Shown one piece after another: positions 36,270 through 44,571 of a stretch of 64,000 nucleotides of DNA (positions are counted from its first letter, which is position 1; each line of letters begins with the position of its first letter). A program made the translations under genes and the position numbers. The DNA lies in assembly GCF_004136015.1 (NCBI RefSeq), contig NZ_CP024866.1, positions 4,816,513-4,880,512 on the forward strand, written 5' to 3'. Source of the DNA: Pseudomonas sp. ACM7 (GTDB taxonomy: Bacteria > Pseudomonadota > Gammaproteobacteria > Pseudomonadales > Pseudomonadaceae). Under the pieces are notes generated by a model. That model saw nothing but the letters and a program-made list of their open reading frames with translations. It searched no databases and was not told the DNA's origin.

Positions 36270-36366
36270 CCCTGTGGGAGCGGGCTTGCTCGCGAAGGCG
36301 GTGTGTCAGTCAAAGCAGATGTCGACTGATACACCGCCTTCGCGAGCAAGCCCGCTCCCACAGGGC
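36270..36366. repeat. REP doublet (type C) in a divergent promoter gap
   Basis: Arms CTGTGGGAGCGGGCTTGCTC/GCGAAGGCGGTGT and complement form an almost perfect inverted pair. It lies in the benE-GntR divergent gap, about 50 bp before the benE start and 200 bp before the GntR start; most other copies here are at gene 3' ends. Confidence 0.93.
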
Positions 36367-36461
36367 GGCGGATTCTGCGTTCAAGCCTAAACTCAAAAGT
36401 AACCAGTCGTTGCAATACAGCGGAAGTGACAAACAGCCGTACAGTCGTGTTGCCACCCTCC

Positions 36462-36473
36462 ATTGTGTACAAT
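36462..36473. promoter_or_regulatory. Candidate GntR-type operator
   Basis: ATTGTGTACAAT is an ATTGT/ACAAT dyad in the benE-GntR divergent gap. It matches the general TNGT...ACNA pattern bound by FCD-type GntR regulators. It lies about 93 bp before the GntR start. This is inferred from pattern and position only. Confidence 0.45.
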
Positions 36474-36565
36474 CGCAGTGTTTTTTACGCGATACTTGCC
36501 AGCGACCCGCTGTGCCGTATTACAGTCACGGTCAATTCGCCGCAGTTCTTCCGACTCGAGTGCCC

Positions 36566-37330
36566 ATGAACGAACAGTTGCAACCCCTAAAGAAACAACC
36601 GCGAGCAGGCAAAGCCGGCCGCAGCGGTACCCAGGACGATATTGTCTATGCGCATATCTTCGAGGCCATCCTCGAACAGCGTCTGGCGCCCGGTACCAAG
36701 TTGAGCGAAGAAGCGCTGGGGGAAATTTTCGGGGTCAGTCGCACCATCATTCGCCGCGCGCTGTCGCGCCTGGCCCATGAAGGCGTCGTGCTGCTGCGGC
36801 CGAACCGTGGCGCTGTCGTCGCCAGCCCGAGTGTCGAAGAGGCTCGCCAGGTGTTCATGGCCCGGCGTCTGGTGGAGCGCGCGATCACTGAATTGGCGGT
36901 GCAGCACGCCACTGCCGAGCAGATTGCCGAGTTGCGCCAGATGGTCAACGACGAGCGCGACAGCTTCTCCCGTGGCGATCGCGGCGCCGGTATTCGTCTG
37001 TCGGGCGAGTTCCACTTGAAACTGGCTGAAGCGGCGAAAAATGCGCCGCTGATCAGCTTCCAGCGCAGCCTGGTGTCCCAGACTTCGTTGATCATTGCCC
37101 AGTATGAAAGCGGCAATCGCTCCCACTGTTCCTACGACGAGCACACCCAGCTGATCGACGCCATCGAAGCGCGCAACGCTGAGCTGGCGGTGGACCTGAT
37201 GATGCATCACATGGATCACATCGACAGCAAACTCAACCTCGACGAGGAAAGCGCGTCGGATGATTTGCATGCGGTGTTCTCGCATTTGTTGCAGACCAAG
37301 AAACCAGGGCGGCCAGCGGTCAAGCTCTGA
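36566..37330 (+). CDS. GntR-family regulator, FCD (FadR C-terminal) subgroup
   Basis: The 254-residue protein has a winged helix (about residues 25-90; LSEEALGEIFGVSRTIIRRA and VVLLRPNRGAVVA) and a helical FCD ligand-binding domain with metal-type His residues (EFHLKLAEAAKN and HMDHIDSKLNL). I use ATG 36566 (MNEQLQPLKKQP); the frame is open 52 codons further upstream, but that stretch overlaps the promoter-like region and is not family-like. It lies between a BenE-type transporter and the guaD/xdh genes and probably regulates purine use. The ligand is unknown. Confidence 0.9.
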   Translation: MNEQLQPLKKQPRAGKAGRSGTQDDIVYAHIFEAILEQRLAPGTKLSEEALGEIFGVSRTIIRRALSRLAHEGVVLLRPNRGAVVASPSVEEARQVFMARRLVERAITELAVQHATAEQIAELRQMVNDERDSFSRGDRGAGIRLSGEFHLKLAEAAKNAPLISFQRSLVSQTSLIIAQYESGNRSHCSYDEHTQLIDAIEARNAELAVDLMMHHMDHIDSKLNLDEESASDDLHAVFSHLLQTKKPGRPAVKL

Positions 37331-37357
37331 TTGTTGGTTGTTGGTTGTTGGTTGTTG
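37331..37357. repeat. Short tandem repeat after the GntR gene
   Basis: TTGTTGG is repeated three times and followed by TTGTTG, starting directly after the GntR stop codon and running into a REP doublet. Such a 7-bp array can change in copy number by slippage, but it lies outside any coding frame. Confidence 0.85.
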
Positions 37358-37450
37358 AAAAGTTCGCAGCCTCGTTTCACTCGACAGCTCCTACAGGGGT
37401 ACGTTTTCCAATGTAGGAGCTGTCGAGTGAAACGAGGCTGCGATCTTTTG
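37357..37450. repeat. REP doublet (type B) between convergent GntR gene and guaD
   Basis: Arms CGCAGCCTCGTTTCACTCGA/CAGCTCCTAC and complement are inverted around a centre of about 25 nt. The left end has AAAAGTTCGC where other copies have AAAAGATCGC. Confidence 0.92.
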
Positions 37451-37467
37451 ATCTTCTGACAGGCAAC

Positions 37468-37508
37468 AAAAATCCCCCGGGGCTGTAGAGCTGCGGGGGA
37501 TTTTTTTG
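37468..37508 (-). terminator. Intrinsic terminator of guaD (both strands possible)
   Basis: AATCCCCCG pairs with CGGGGGATT around a GGGCTGTAGAGCTG-type loop; A-rich sequence on one side and seven T on the other let it work in both directions. It lies 14 nt from the guaD stop. Confidence 0.87.
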
Positions 37509-37521
37509 TGCCCGGAAGAAC

Positions 37522-38826
37522 CTAGCGCTGATGCACCTGATTCCCCGCCGCATACGTCTGCAACACCGTCCGGTCATCCCCCAGCGTCATCAATACAAAC
37601 AACGTCTCGGCAATGTTATTGGCCTGCTTCAAGCGATAGCTGAGCAGCGGTGTGGCGTTGTAGTCCAGCACCAGGAAGTCCGCATCTGTGCCCGGTTGCA
37701 GGGTGCCGATCTTGTCTTCCAGACGCAGCGCGCGAGCGCCACCGAGGGTGGCCAGGTACAGCGATTTGAACGGGCTCAACCGTGCGCCTTGCATCTGCAT
37801 GACCTTGTACGCTTCGTTCAAGGTTTGCAGCAGTGAGAAACTGGTGCCGCCACCAACGTCCGTACCGAGGCCGACATTCAACTTGTGCTTCTCGGCCATC
37901 GGCAGGTTGAACAAACCGCTGCCGAGGAAGAAGTTCGACGTCGGGCAGAAGGCGATCGCCGAGCCGGTTTCTGCCAGTCGCGCGCATTCGTCGTCGCACA
38001 GGTGCACGCCATGGGCGAATACCGAGCGCTCGCCGAGCAGCTTGTAATGGTCGTAGACGTCCAGGTAACCCTTGCGCTCCGGGAACAGCGCCTTGACCCA
38101 CTCGACTTCCTTGAGGTTTTCGCTGATGTGGGTCTGCATGTACACGTCAGGAAATTCGCTGAGCAACTGACCCGCGAGAGTCAGCTGTTCCGGGGTGCTG
38201 GTCGGGGCAAAGCGCGGGGTGACCGCGTAGTGCAGGCGACCCTTGCCGTGCCAGCGCTCGATCAGCGCCTTGCTTTCGACGTAGCTGGATTCGGCGGTGT
38301 CGGTCAGGTAGTCCGGCGCGTTGCGGTCCATCATCACCTTGCCGGCGATCATCCGCAGGTCCAGCTGTTCGGCGGCTTCGAAGAATGAGTTCACTGATTG
38401 CGGGTGCACGCTGCCGAACACCAGCGCGGTGGTGGTGCCGTTGCGCAGCAGTTCCTTGATGAAAATGCCCGCGACTTCGTCAGCGTGAGCCTTGTCGGCG
38501 AACTGGCTTTCGCACGGGAAGGTGTAGGTGTTGAGCCAGTCCAGCAGCTGCTCGCCGTAGGCGCCGACCATGCCGGTTTGCGGCAAGTGAATGTGGGTGT
38601 CGATGAAGCCTGGAGTGATCAGCGCGTCCTGATAATGGGTGATCTCGATGTCGGCCGGCAGTGTCGGCAGCAAGTCGCTGGCGTGACCAAGGGCGCTGAT
38701 CTGGCCGTTATCGACCACCAGCAGGCCATCTTCGAAATACTCGTAAGAGGCTTCGATACCGACTTCGGCAGGATCGGCGATGCTGTGCAGAATGGCGGCG
38801 CGGTAGGCTTTGCGAGTCAGAGGCAT
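37522..38826 (-). CDS. guaD: Guanine deaminase
   Basis: The 434-residue amidohydrolase deaminates guanine to xanthine. Metal and active-site motifs are TPGFIDTHIHLPQTGMVGAY (HxH near residue 80), VYMQTHISEN (His), FAHGVHLCDDECARL (His) and LGTDVGGGTSFSLL (Asp). I use ATG 38826 (MPLTRKAYRAAIL), 8 nt after the xdhC stop, so the gene ends the xdhA-xdhB-xdhC-guaD operon; xanthine made here is the substrate of XdhAB. Confidence 0.95.
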   Translation of the reverse strand: MPLTRKAYRAAILHSIADPAEVGIEASYEYFEDGLLVVDNGQISALGHASDLLPTLPADIEITHYQDALITPGFIDTHIHLPQTGMVGAYGEQLLDWLNTYTFPCESQFADKAHADEVAGIFIKELLRNGTTTALVFGSVHPQSVNSFFEAAEQLDLRMIAGKVMMDRNAPDYLTDTAESSYVESKALIERWHGKGRLHYAVTPRFAPTSTPEQLTLAGQLLSEFPDVYMQTHISENLKEVEWVKALFPERKGYLDVYDHYKLLGERSVFAHGVHLCDDECARLAETGSAIAFCPTSNFFLGSGLFNLPMAEKHKLNVGLGTDVGGGTSFSLLQTLNEAYKVMQMQGARLSPFKSLYLATLGGARALRLEDKIGTLQPGTDADFLVLDYNATPLLSYRLKQANNIAETLFVLMTLGDDRTVLQTYAAGNQVHQR

Positions 38827-38834
38827 AAAATTTC

Positions 38835-39680
38835 TCAATTCGTGGCTTGGCTGCGGCGTGAAGCAGGCAGCAGTTTGGCGATCGATGATCCGGCGCTGGC
38901 GGTGTGCTGGCCGAAATTGGCGTTATAGGTGGCGATGATTTCGCCGGCGATGGAAATGGCGATTTCCACAGGCAACTTGCCTTTGACTTCGCCGATACCC
39001 ATCGGGCAGCGCATGCGTTGCAGCACGGCGCTGTCGAAACCACGATCACGCAAGCGGTGTTCGAATTTCACCCGTTTGGTCTTCGAACCGATCAGGCCGA
39101 AGTAGGCGAAGTCGTTGCGTTTGAGGATCGCTGCGGTGAGTTCGAGGTCGAGCTGGTGATTGTGGGTCATGACGATGCAGTAGCTGCCGGCGGGCAGGTC
39201 ATCGATTTCGTCCACCGGTTCTTCGGCGACGATTTTACGGACGCCGTGGGGGATCTGTTCCGGGAATTCTGCTTCCCGCGAATCGATCCAGCGCACCCGG
39301 CAGGGCAGGCTGGCGAGCAGCGGCACCAGCGCCCGACCGACATGGCCGGCACCGAACACGGCAATCTGCGCCTGGACCTGGCCCATCGGTTCGAACAGCA
39401 ACACCGTCACGCCGCCGCAGCACTGGCCCAGGCTGGCGCCGAGGCTGAAGCGCTCCAGGTGCGTGTCCTGCTTGCCGCTGGCCAGCATCTCGCGGCCGAT
39501 TTGCATGGCCTTGTATTCCAGATGCCCGCCACCGATGGTGTCGAAGGTCTGGCTGGCGCTGATGACCATCTTCGAGCCGGCGTTACGCGGCGTCGAGCCG
39601 AGCTCTTCGATGATGGTGACCAACACGCAGGGTTCACCCTGGGATTGCAGGTCGGCGAGGGCGTCGATCCAGTTGTACAT
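38835..39680 (-). CDS. xdhC: Xanthine dehydrogenase accessory factor XdhC
   Basis: The 281-residue protein has the XdhC N-terminal segment with NAGSKMVISASQTFDTIGGG and a C-terminal Rossmann-type domain (IAVFGAGHVGRALVPLLASL). XdhC binds molybdenum cofactor, promotes its sulphuration and inserts it into XdhB. It is in the xdh operon, separated from xdhB by a REP doublet, which might lower its expression relative to the enzyme subunits. Confidence 0.94.
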   Translation of the reverse strand: MYNWIDALADLQSQGEPCVLVTIIEELGSTPRNAGSKMVISASQTFDTIGGGHLEYKAMQIGREMLASGKQDTHLERFSLGASLGQCCGGVTVLLFEPMGQVQAQIAVFGAGHVGRALVPLLASLPCRVRWIDSREAEFPEQIPHGVRKIVAEEPVDEIDDLPAGSYCIVMTHNHQLDLELTAAILKRNDFAYFGLIGSKTKRVKFEHRLRDRGFDSAVLQRMRCPMGIGEVKGKLPVEIAISIAGEIIATYNANFGQHTASAGSSIAKLLPASRRSQATN

Positions 39681-39710
39681 GTTTCACCTCGACATCTGTG
39701 TTGTCTGTTC

Positions 39711-39788
39711 GGCCGCCTTCGCGAGCAAGCCCGCTCCCACATTTTGAATGCATTTCAATGTGGGAGCGGGCTTGCTCGCGAAGGCCGC
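39711..39788. repeat. REP doublet (type C) inside the xdh operon
   Basis: Arms GCCTTCGCGAGCAAGCCCGC/TCCCACATT and complement flank a 17-nt centre. It lies 8 nt after the xdhB stop, between xdhB and xdhC on the same strand, so it is an intercistronic hairpin. Confidence 0.93.
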
Positions 39789-39796
39789 GCCTCGGT

Positions 39797-42196
39797 CTAA
39801 AGCGAAGCCAGCTCGGTTTCAGCTTCCACGGCTTTCGCCACCTTCAACTGGCGCATCTGCTCACAGCCCCACAACACCCGCTCCGGGGTCGCCGGTGCGT
39901 CGATTTTCGGTTGATGCTTGTAGTCGCCAAGGCTCGCCACGGCGTCCTTGATCGCACACCACGACGCGATGCCGAGCATGAACGGCGGCTCGCCCACGGC
40001 CTTGGAGTGGAACACCGTGTCTTCCGGATTTTTACGGTTTTCCACCAGCTTCACCCGCAGGTCCAGCGGCATGTCCGCCACCGCCGGGATCTTGTAGCTG
40101 GCCGGGCCGTTGGTCATCAGTTTGCCTTTGTTGTTCCACACCAGTTCTTCCATGGTCAGCCACCCCATGCCCTGAATGAAACCACCCTCGACCTGACCGA
40201 TGTCGATCGCCGGGTTCAGTGAGTCGCCGACGTCGTGGAGGATGTCGGTGCGCAGCATTTTGTACTCGCCGGTCAGGGTGTCGATGATCACCTCGCAGCA
40301 CGCTGCGCCGAAGGCGTAGTAATAGAACGGCCGACCACGTGCCTGGCTACGGTCGTAGAAGATTTTCGGGGTCTTGTAGAACCCGGTGCTCGACAGCGAA
40401 ACCTGAGCGAAATACGCCTGTTGGATCAGCGATTCAAACGTCAGGATATGATCGCGAACCCGCACGTGTCCGTTGTGGAATTCCACGTCCTCTTCGCTGA
40501 CCTTGTACTGCCGCGCGGCGAATTCAACCAAGCGCTTCTTGATAATCTCAGCTGCGTTCTGTGCGGCTTTACCGTTCAGGTCGGCACCGCTGGAAGCGGC
40601 GGTCGGCGAGGTGTTCGGCACCTTGTCAGTGTTGGTCGCGGTGATCTGCACGCGGTCCATTTCCACCTGAAACACTTCAGCCACGACCTGCGCGACTTTG
40701 GTGTTCAGGCCCTGGCCCATTTCGGTGCCGCCATGGTTCAGGTGGATGCTGCCGTCGGTGTAGATATGGATCAGCGCACCGGCCTGGTTGAGGAAGCTGG
40801 CAGTGAAGGAAATCCCGAATTTCACCGGGGTCAACGCCAGGCCTTTTTTCAGGATCGGGCTGTTGGCGTTGTAGCGCCGAATCGCTTCGCGGCGCTCGGC
40901 GTACTGGCTGCTTTCTTCGAGTTCGGCGGTCATTTCCTCGAGCATGTTGTGCTCGACGGTCTGGTAGTAATGGGTGACGTTGCGCTCGGTCTTGCCGTAG
41001 TAGTTAGCCTTGCGCACCGCCAGCGGATCGAGGGCCAGATGGCGGGCAATCGCGTCCATGACTTCTTCAATGGCGACCATGCCTTGCGGGCCACCGAAAC
41101 CACGGTAAGCGGTGTTCGACGCGGTGTTGGTCTTGCAGCGGTGACCGTTGATGGTCGCGTCACCCAGGTAGTACGAGTTGTCGGCGTGGAACATTGCGCG
41201 GTCGACAATCGACGCTGACAGGTCCGGCGAGCATCCGCAGTTACCGGCCAGTTCCAGGGCGATGCCGTGCAGCCGACCGGTGCTGTCGAAGCCCACGTCG
41301 TATTCGACGTAGAACGGGTGACGCTTGCCGGTCATCAGCATGTCTTCGACGCGCGGCAGGCGCATTTTGGTCGGCTGGCCGGTGAGGTGCGCGATCACTG
41401 CGCACAGGCACGCCGGGCTCGCGGCCTGGGTTTCCTTGCCGCCGAAACCACCGCCCATGCGGCGCATGTCGACCACGATTTTGTTCATCGACACATCGAG
41501 CACTTCGGCGACGAGCTTCTGCACTTCGGTGGGGTTCTGCGTCGAGCAGTAGACGATCATCCCGCCATCTTCAGTCGGCATCACCGAAGAGATTTGGGTT
41601 TCTAGATAGAAGTGTTCCTGGCCGCCGATGTGCAACGTGCCCTGGATACGATGCTCGGCGGTTGCCAAGGCGCCGGCCGAATCGCCGCGTTGGTGAGTGT
41701 GGCTGTCGAGCACAAAGTGGCGTTTGCGAAGGGCTTCGACCACGTCCAGCACCGGCTCCAGATCTTCGTATTCGATGATCGCGGCCATGGCGGCTTTGCG
41801 TGCGGTTTCCAGATCTTTCGCAGCGACGGCGAGCACCGGTTGGCCGACGAATTGCACGTCGTCGATGGCCAGCAGCGGGTCACCCGGCAGCAATGGGCCG
41901 ATGTCTTTCAGACCCGGCACGTCTTCGTGCGTAATGGCGATGCGTACGCCTTCGAAGGCGTAACAAGGCTTGGTATCGATGCTGATGATTTTCGCGTGGG
42001 CGCGGTCCGACAGCCGGGCGTAAACGTGCAACTGGTTCGGAAATTCCAGGCGGTCATCGATGTACTGCGCTTCACCGGACACGTGCTTGGTGGCGCTGTC
42101 GTGCTTGACGCTGCGGCCGACACCGGTGGTCAGGTCCTTGGCGAACAGTTCAGCCAGTTCGGCCTGGGTCTTCTCTACGGCGTGATGATTAGACAT
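39797..42196 (-). CDS. xdhB: Xanthine dehydrogenase, molybdopterin-binding large subunit
   Basis: The 799-residue subunit holds the molybdenum centre that hydroxylates hypoxanthine and xanthine to urate. It has the aldehyde oxidase/xanthine dehydrogenase hammerhead domain at the N terminus and Moco-binding motifs MRRMGGGFGGKETQAA, AYRGFGGPQGM and GGTEMGQGLNTKVAQV. The catalytic Glu is in KAVGEPPFMLGIA near residue 740. Its start overlaps the end of xdhA by 8 nt. Confidence 0.96.
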   Translation of the reverse strand: MSNHHAVEKTQAELAELFAKDLTTGVGRSVKHDSATKHVSGEAQYIDDRLEFPNQLHVYARLSDRAHAKIISIDTKPCYAFEGVRIAITHEDVPGLKDIGPLLPGDPLLAIDDVQFVGQPVLAVAAKDLETARKAAMAAIIEYEDLEPVLDVVEALRKRHFVLDSHTHQRGDSAGALATAEHRIQGTLHIGGQEHFYLETQISSVMPTEDGGMIVYCSTQNPTEVQKLVAEVLDVSMNKIVVDMRRMGGGFGGKETQAASPACLCAVIAHLTGQPTKMRLPRVEDMLMTGKRHPFYVEYDVGFDSTGRLHGIALELAGNCGCSPDLSASIVDRAMFHADNSYYLGDATINGHRCKTNTASNTAYRGFGGPQGMVAIEEVMDAIARHLALDPLAVRKANYYGKTERNVTHYYQTVEHNMLEEMTAELEESSQYAERREAIRRYNANSPILKKGLALTPVKFGISFTASFLNQAGALIHIYTDGSIHLNHGGTEMGQGLNTKVAQVVAEVFQVEMDRVQITATNTDKVPNTSPTAASSGADLNGKAAQNAAEIIKKRLVEFAARQYKVSEEDVEFHNGHVRVRDHILTFESLIQQAYFAQVSLSSTGFYKTPKIFYDRSQARGRPFYYYAFGAACCEVIIDTLTGEYKMLRTDILHDVGDSLNPAIDIGQVEGGFIQGMGWLTMEELVWNNKGKLMTNGPASYKIPAVADMPLDLRVKLVENRKNPEDTVFHSKAVGEPPFMLGIASWCAIKDAVASLGDYKHQPKIDAPATPERVLWGCEQMRQLKVAKAVEAETELASL

Positions 42197-43643
42197 AAGC
42201 GGTCACCCGAGTCTCGATGTGCGGTGTTTGCAGTTCGATGAAGTATTTACGCAGCAGGTTTTGCGCGCTGAGCAGGCGGTATTCCTTGCTGGCGCGGAAG
42301 TCCGAGAGCGGCGTGAAATCTTCGGCCAGCGCAGCGCAGGCACGTTCGACGGTGTCGTTGTTCCAGGTGGCGCCGAGCAATACGGCTTCGCAGCTTTTGG
42401 CACGTTTTGGTGTAGCAGCCATGCCACCGAAGGCGACGCGGGCGTCGGCGATCACGCCGTTGTCGATGCGCAGGTTGAACGCGGCGCAGACGGCGGAAAT
42501 GTCATCGTCCAGACGCTTGGAGACTTTGTAGGCGCGGAACAGTTGTTCGGCGCTGGCACGCGGCACGATGATCTTTTCGATGAACTCGCTTTCCTGACGC
42601 GCGGTGACCCGGTAATCGATGAAGTAATCTTCCAGCAACAGGGTGCGGCGGGTTTCGCCTTTGCACAAAACGATCTGCGCGCCGAGTGCAATCAGCAGGG
42701 GCGGGGAGTCACCGATCGGCGAAGCGTTGCCGATGTTGCCGCCGAGGGTGCCCTGGTTGCGGATCTGCAGGGAAGCAAAGCGTTGCAGCAATTCGCCGAA
42801 GTCCGGGTACTCGGCTTTCAAGGCCTCATAGCAATCGGAGAGGGCGGTCGCGGCGCCGATTTCCAGGCGATCGTCGAAACGCTCGATGCGCTTCATTTCG
42901 GCGACATTGCCGACGTAGATCATTACCGGCAGGGTGCGGTGGAACTGGGTGACTTCCAGCGCCAGATCCGTGCCGCCGGCCAACAGGCGGGCTTGTGGAT
43001 AAGCATCGTAAAGGTCAGCCAGATCGGCGACGGTCAGCGGCACCAGGCAGCGTTTGTCGCCGCTGTTGAGTTCGCCGATGTCGGTAGGGGCAATGGCCTT
43101 CAGGCGAGCGATGGTGTCGGCTTCACGGGCGTCGAACTGGTCCGTTTGCTTGCCGCAGCAGGATTGTTCGGCGGCAGCCAGAATCGGCCTATAGCCGGTG
43201 CAGCGGCAGAGATTGCCGGCCAGCGCTTCGTGAGCTTTGTGAGCATCCGGTTGATCGCTGTTCTTTTGCAGCGCAAACAGCGACATCACGAAGCCCGGTG
43301 TGCAAAAACCGCATTGCGACCCGTGGCACTCAACCATGGCTTTCTGCACGCTGTGCAGCTCGCCTTGGTGCTTGAGGTCTTCGACACTGATCAGTTGTTT
43401 GCCATGCAGTGACGAAACGAACGTCAGGCACGAGTTGAGGCTGCGATAGCGAATGTGTTCGCGGCCATCGTCATCCGTTTGCAGCTCGCCGACCACCACG
43501 GTGCAGGCGCCGCAGTCACCGCTGGCGCAGCCTTCTTTGGTGCCGGGTTTGCCCACATGGTCGCGCAGATAATTGAGCACGGTCAGGTTTGGGTCCAGGG
43601 CGTGCTCGCTACGGAGTTCCTGGTTAAGTAAAAACTGGATCAC
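42189..43643 (-). CDS. xdhA: Xanthine dehydrogenase, iron-sulphur and FAD small subunit
   Basis: The 484-residue subunit has a plant-type [2Fe-2S] domain (GCASGDCGACTVVVG), a second [2Fe-2S] helical domain (QCGFCTPGFVMSL and NLCRCTGYRPIL) and a FAD domain from about residue 190 (RLLAGGTDLALEV; LGGNIGNASPIGDSPP). It passes electrons from the Mo site of XdhB to NAD. It is first in the xdhABC-guaD operon and divergent from a GntR regulator. Confidence 0.96.
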   Translation of the reverse strand: MIQFLLNQELRSEHALDPNLTVLNYLRDHVGKPGTKEGCASGDCGACTVVVGELQTDDDGREHIRYRSLNSCLTFVSSLHGKQLISVEDLKHQGELHSVQKAMVECHGSQCGFCTPGFVMSLFALQKNSDQPDAHKAHEALAGNLCRCTGYRPILAAAEQSCCGKQTDQFDAREADTIARLKAIAPTDIGELNSGDKRCLVPLTVADLADLYDAYPQARLLAGGTDLALEVTQFHRTLPVMIYVGNVAEMKRIERFDDRLEIGAATALSDCYEALKAEYPDFGELLQRFASLQIRNQGTLGGNIGNASPIGDSPPLLIALGAQIVLCKGETRRTLLLEDYFIDYRVTARQESEFIEKIIVPRASAEQLFRAYKVSKRLDDDISAVCAAFNLRIDNGVIADARVAFGGMAATPKRAKSCEAVLLGATWNNDTVERACAALAEDFTPLSDFRASKEYRLLSAQNLLRKYFIELQTPHIETRVTAYV

Positions 43644-43700
43644 GGAAGGCCTCGCAGACTCATTATTGTTGTTAACCGACTTGAACCGAATTTATCAGGT

Positions 43701-43739
43701 CTGACTTTGCGGTCAATGATTTTCTGACTTAAAGGTCAG
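43701..43739. promoter_or_regulatory. Paired operator-like repeats between xdhA and the GntR gene
   Basis: CTGACTTTGCGGTCA (43701-43715) and CTGACTTAAAGGTCAG (43724-43739) share CTGACTT and GGTCA and are spaced 23 bp, about two helical turns. Each is a CTGAC/GTCAG-type dyad. They lie 58 bp upstream of the xdhA start, in its promoter region, and 170 bp from the GntR start. Nothing else of note is seen in this 266-bp gap. Confidence 0.6.
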
Positions 43740-43909
43740 GAAATGGCATTTTGTCGATCAACGACTCGTTCCTTCATTATTGACCCTCACGGGATAGTCT
43801 GCTTTTTGCTTGAATCGTGCCAAAAACCGCCGAGTGGGCACTCCGCCATGACCCTTCATGTGCGCTACACTGCGCCGCTTGTGCAGATCGAAGAGTTTGA
43901 AGGACAACC

Positions 43910-44569
43910 ATGACGTTCAAGGCGCCGGACAGCCTCGCCGAGCAAATTGCTCACCACCTCGCCGAGCGCATCATTCGTGGCGAAATGAAGCCCGGGGAGC
44001 GCATCCAGGAACAGAAGGTCACGCTGGCCCTCAATGTCAGCCGCGGTTCGGTCCGTGAAGCCTTGCTGATCCTCGAGCGCCGCCACTTGATCGCGATCCT
44101 GCCGCGACGCGGCGCCCACGTGACCGAGCTCACGGTTCACAAGGTCCAGAGCCTGTGCACGCTGATGAGCGAGCTTTACATCCTGCTGGGCAATGCAGTG
44201 GCCAGCGGCTGGCAAGTCCAGGCCGACATGGCGCCGTTCGTGCAAATCCAGCAGCGTCTGACCGCCAGCTACGAGCGCCAGGACATTCGCACCTTTGTCG
44301 ACGACAGCTTCAGTGTGATGCGAGCCGCGTATCCGTTCGCCAACAACCCGTACTTGCAGGAAACCGTCGAGAATCTGCAACCGGCCATGAGCCGCGCGTA
44401 TTTCCTCGCCCTGGAACAGCGCAAGGCCTCGATGAGCGAGTTCCTCGAACTGTTCGAACGCTTGCTCGCCGCCGTGCTGGCCCGTGATTTACCGCAGATC
44501 CGCATCGTGCTGACGGCGTATGCCCAGCGCAGCTGCGATCTGGTGGTTTCCGCCCTGACGGACGCTTAA
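43910..44569 (+). CDS. GntR-family regulator, FCD subgroup (xdh-linked)
   Basis: The 219-residue protein has a winged helix (about residues 10-75; KPGERIQEQKVTLALNVSRG and RHLIAILPRRGAHVTEL) and a helical C-terminal ligand domain of the FadR class. It is divergent from xdhA, and the paired repeats at 43701-43739 are plausible binding sites. It ends 2 nt before smc, so smc may be partly cotranscribed with it. Purine or urate as ligand is inference. Confidence 0.9.
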   Translation: MTFKAPDSLAEQIAHHLAERIIRGEMKPGERIQEQKVTLALNVSRGSVREALLILERRHLIAILPRRGAHVTELTVHKVQSLCTLMSELYILLGNAVASGWQVQADMAPFVQIQQRLTASYERQDIRTFVDDSFSVMRAAYPFANNPYLQETVENLQPAMSRAYFLALEQRKASMSEFLELFERLLAAVLARDLPQIRIVLTAYAQRSCDLVVSALTDA

Positions 44570-44571
44570 GC

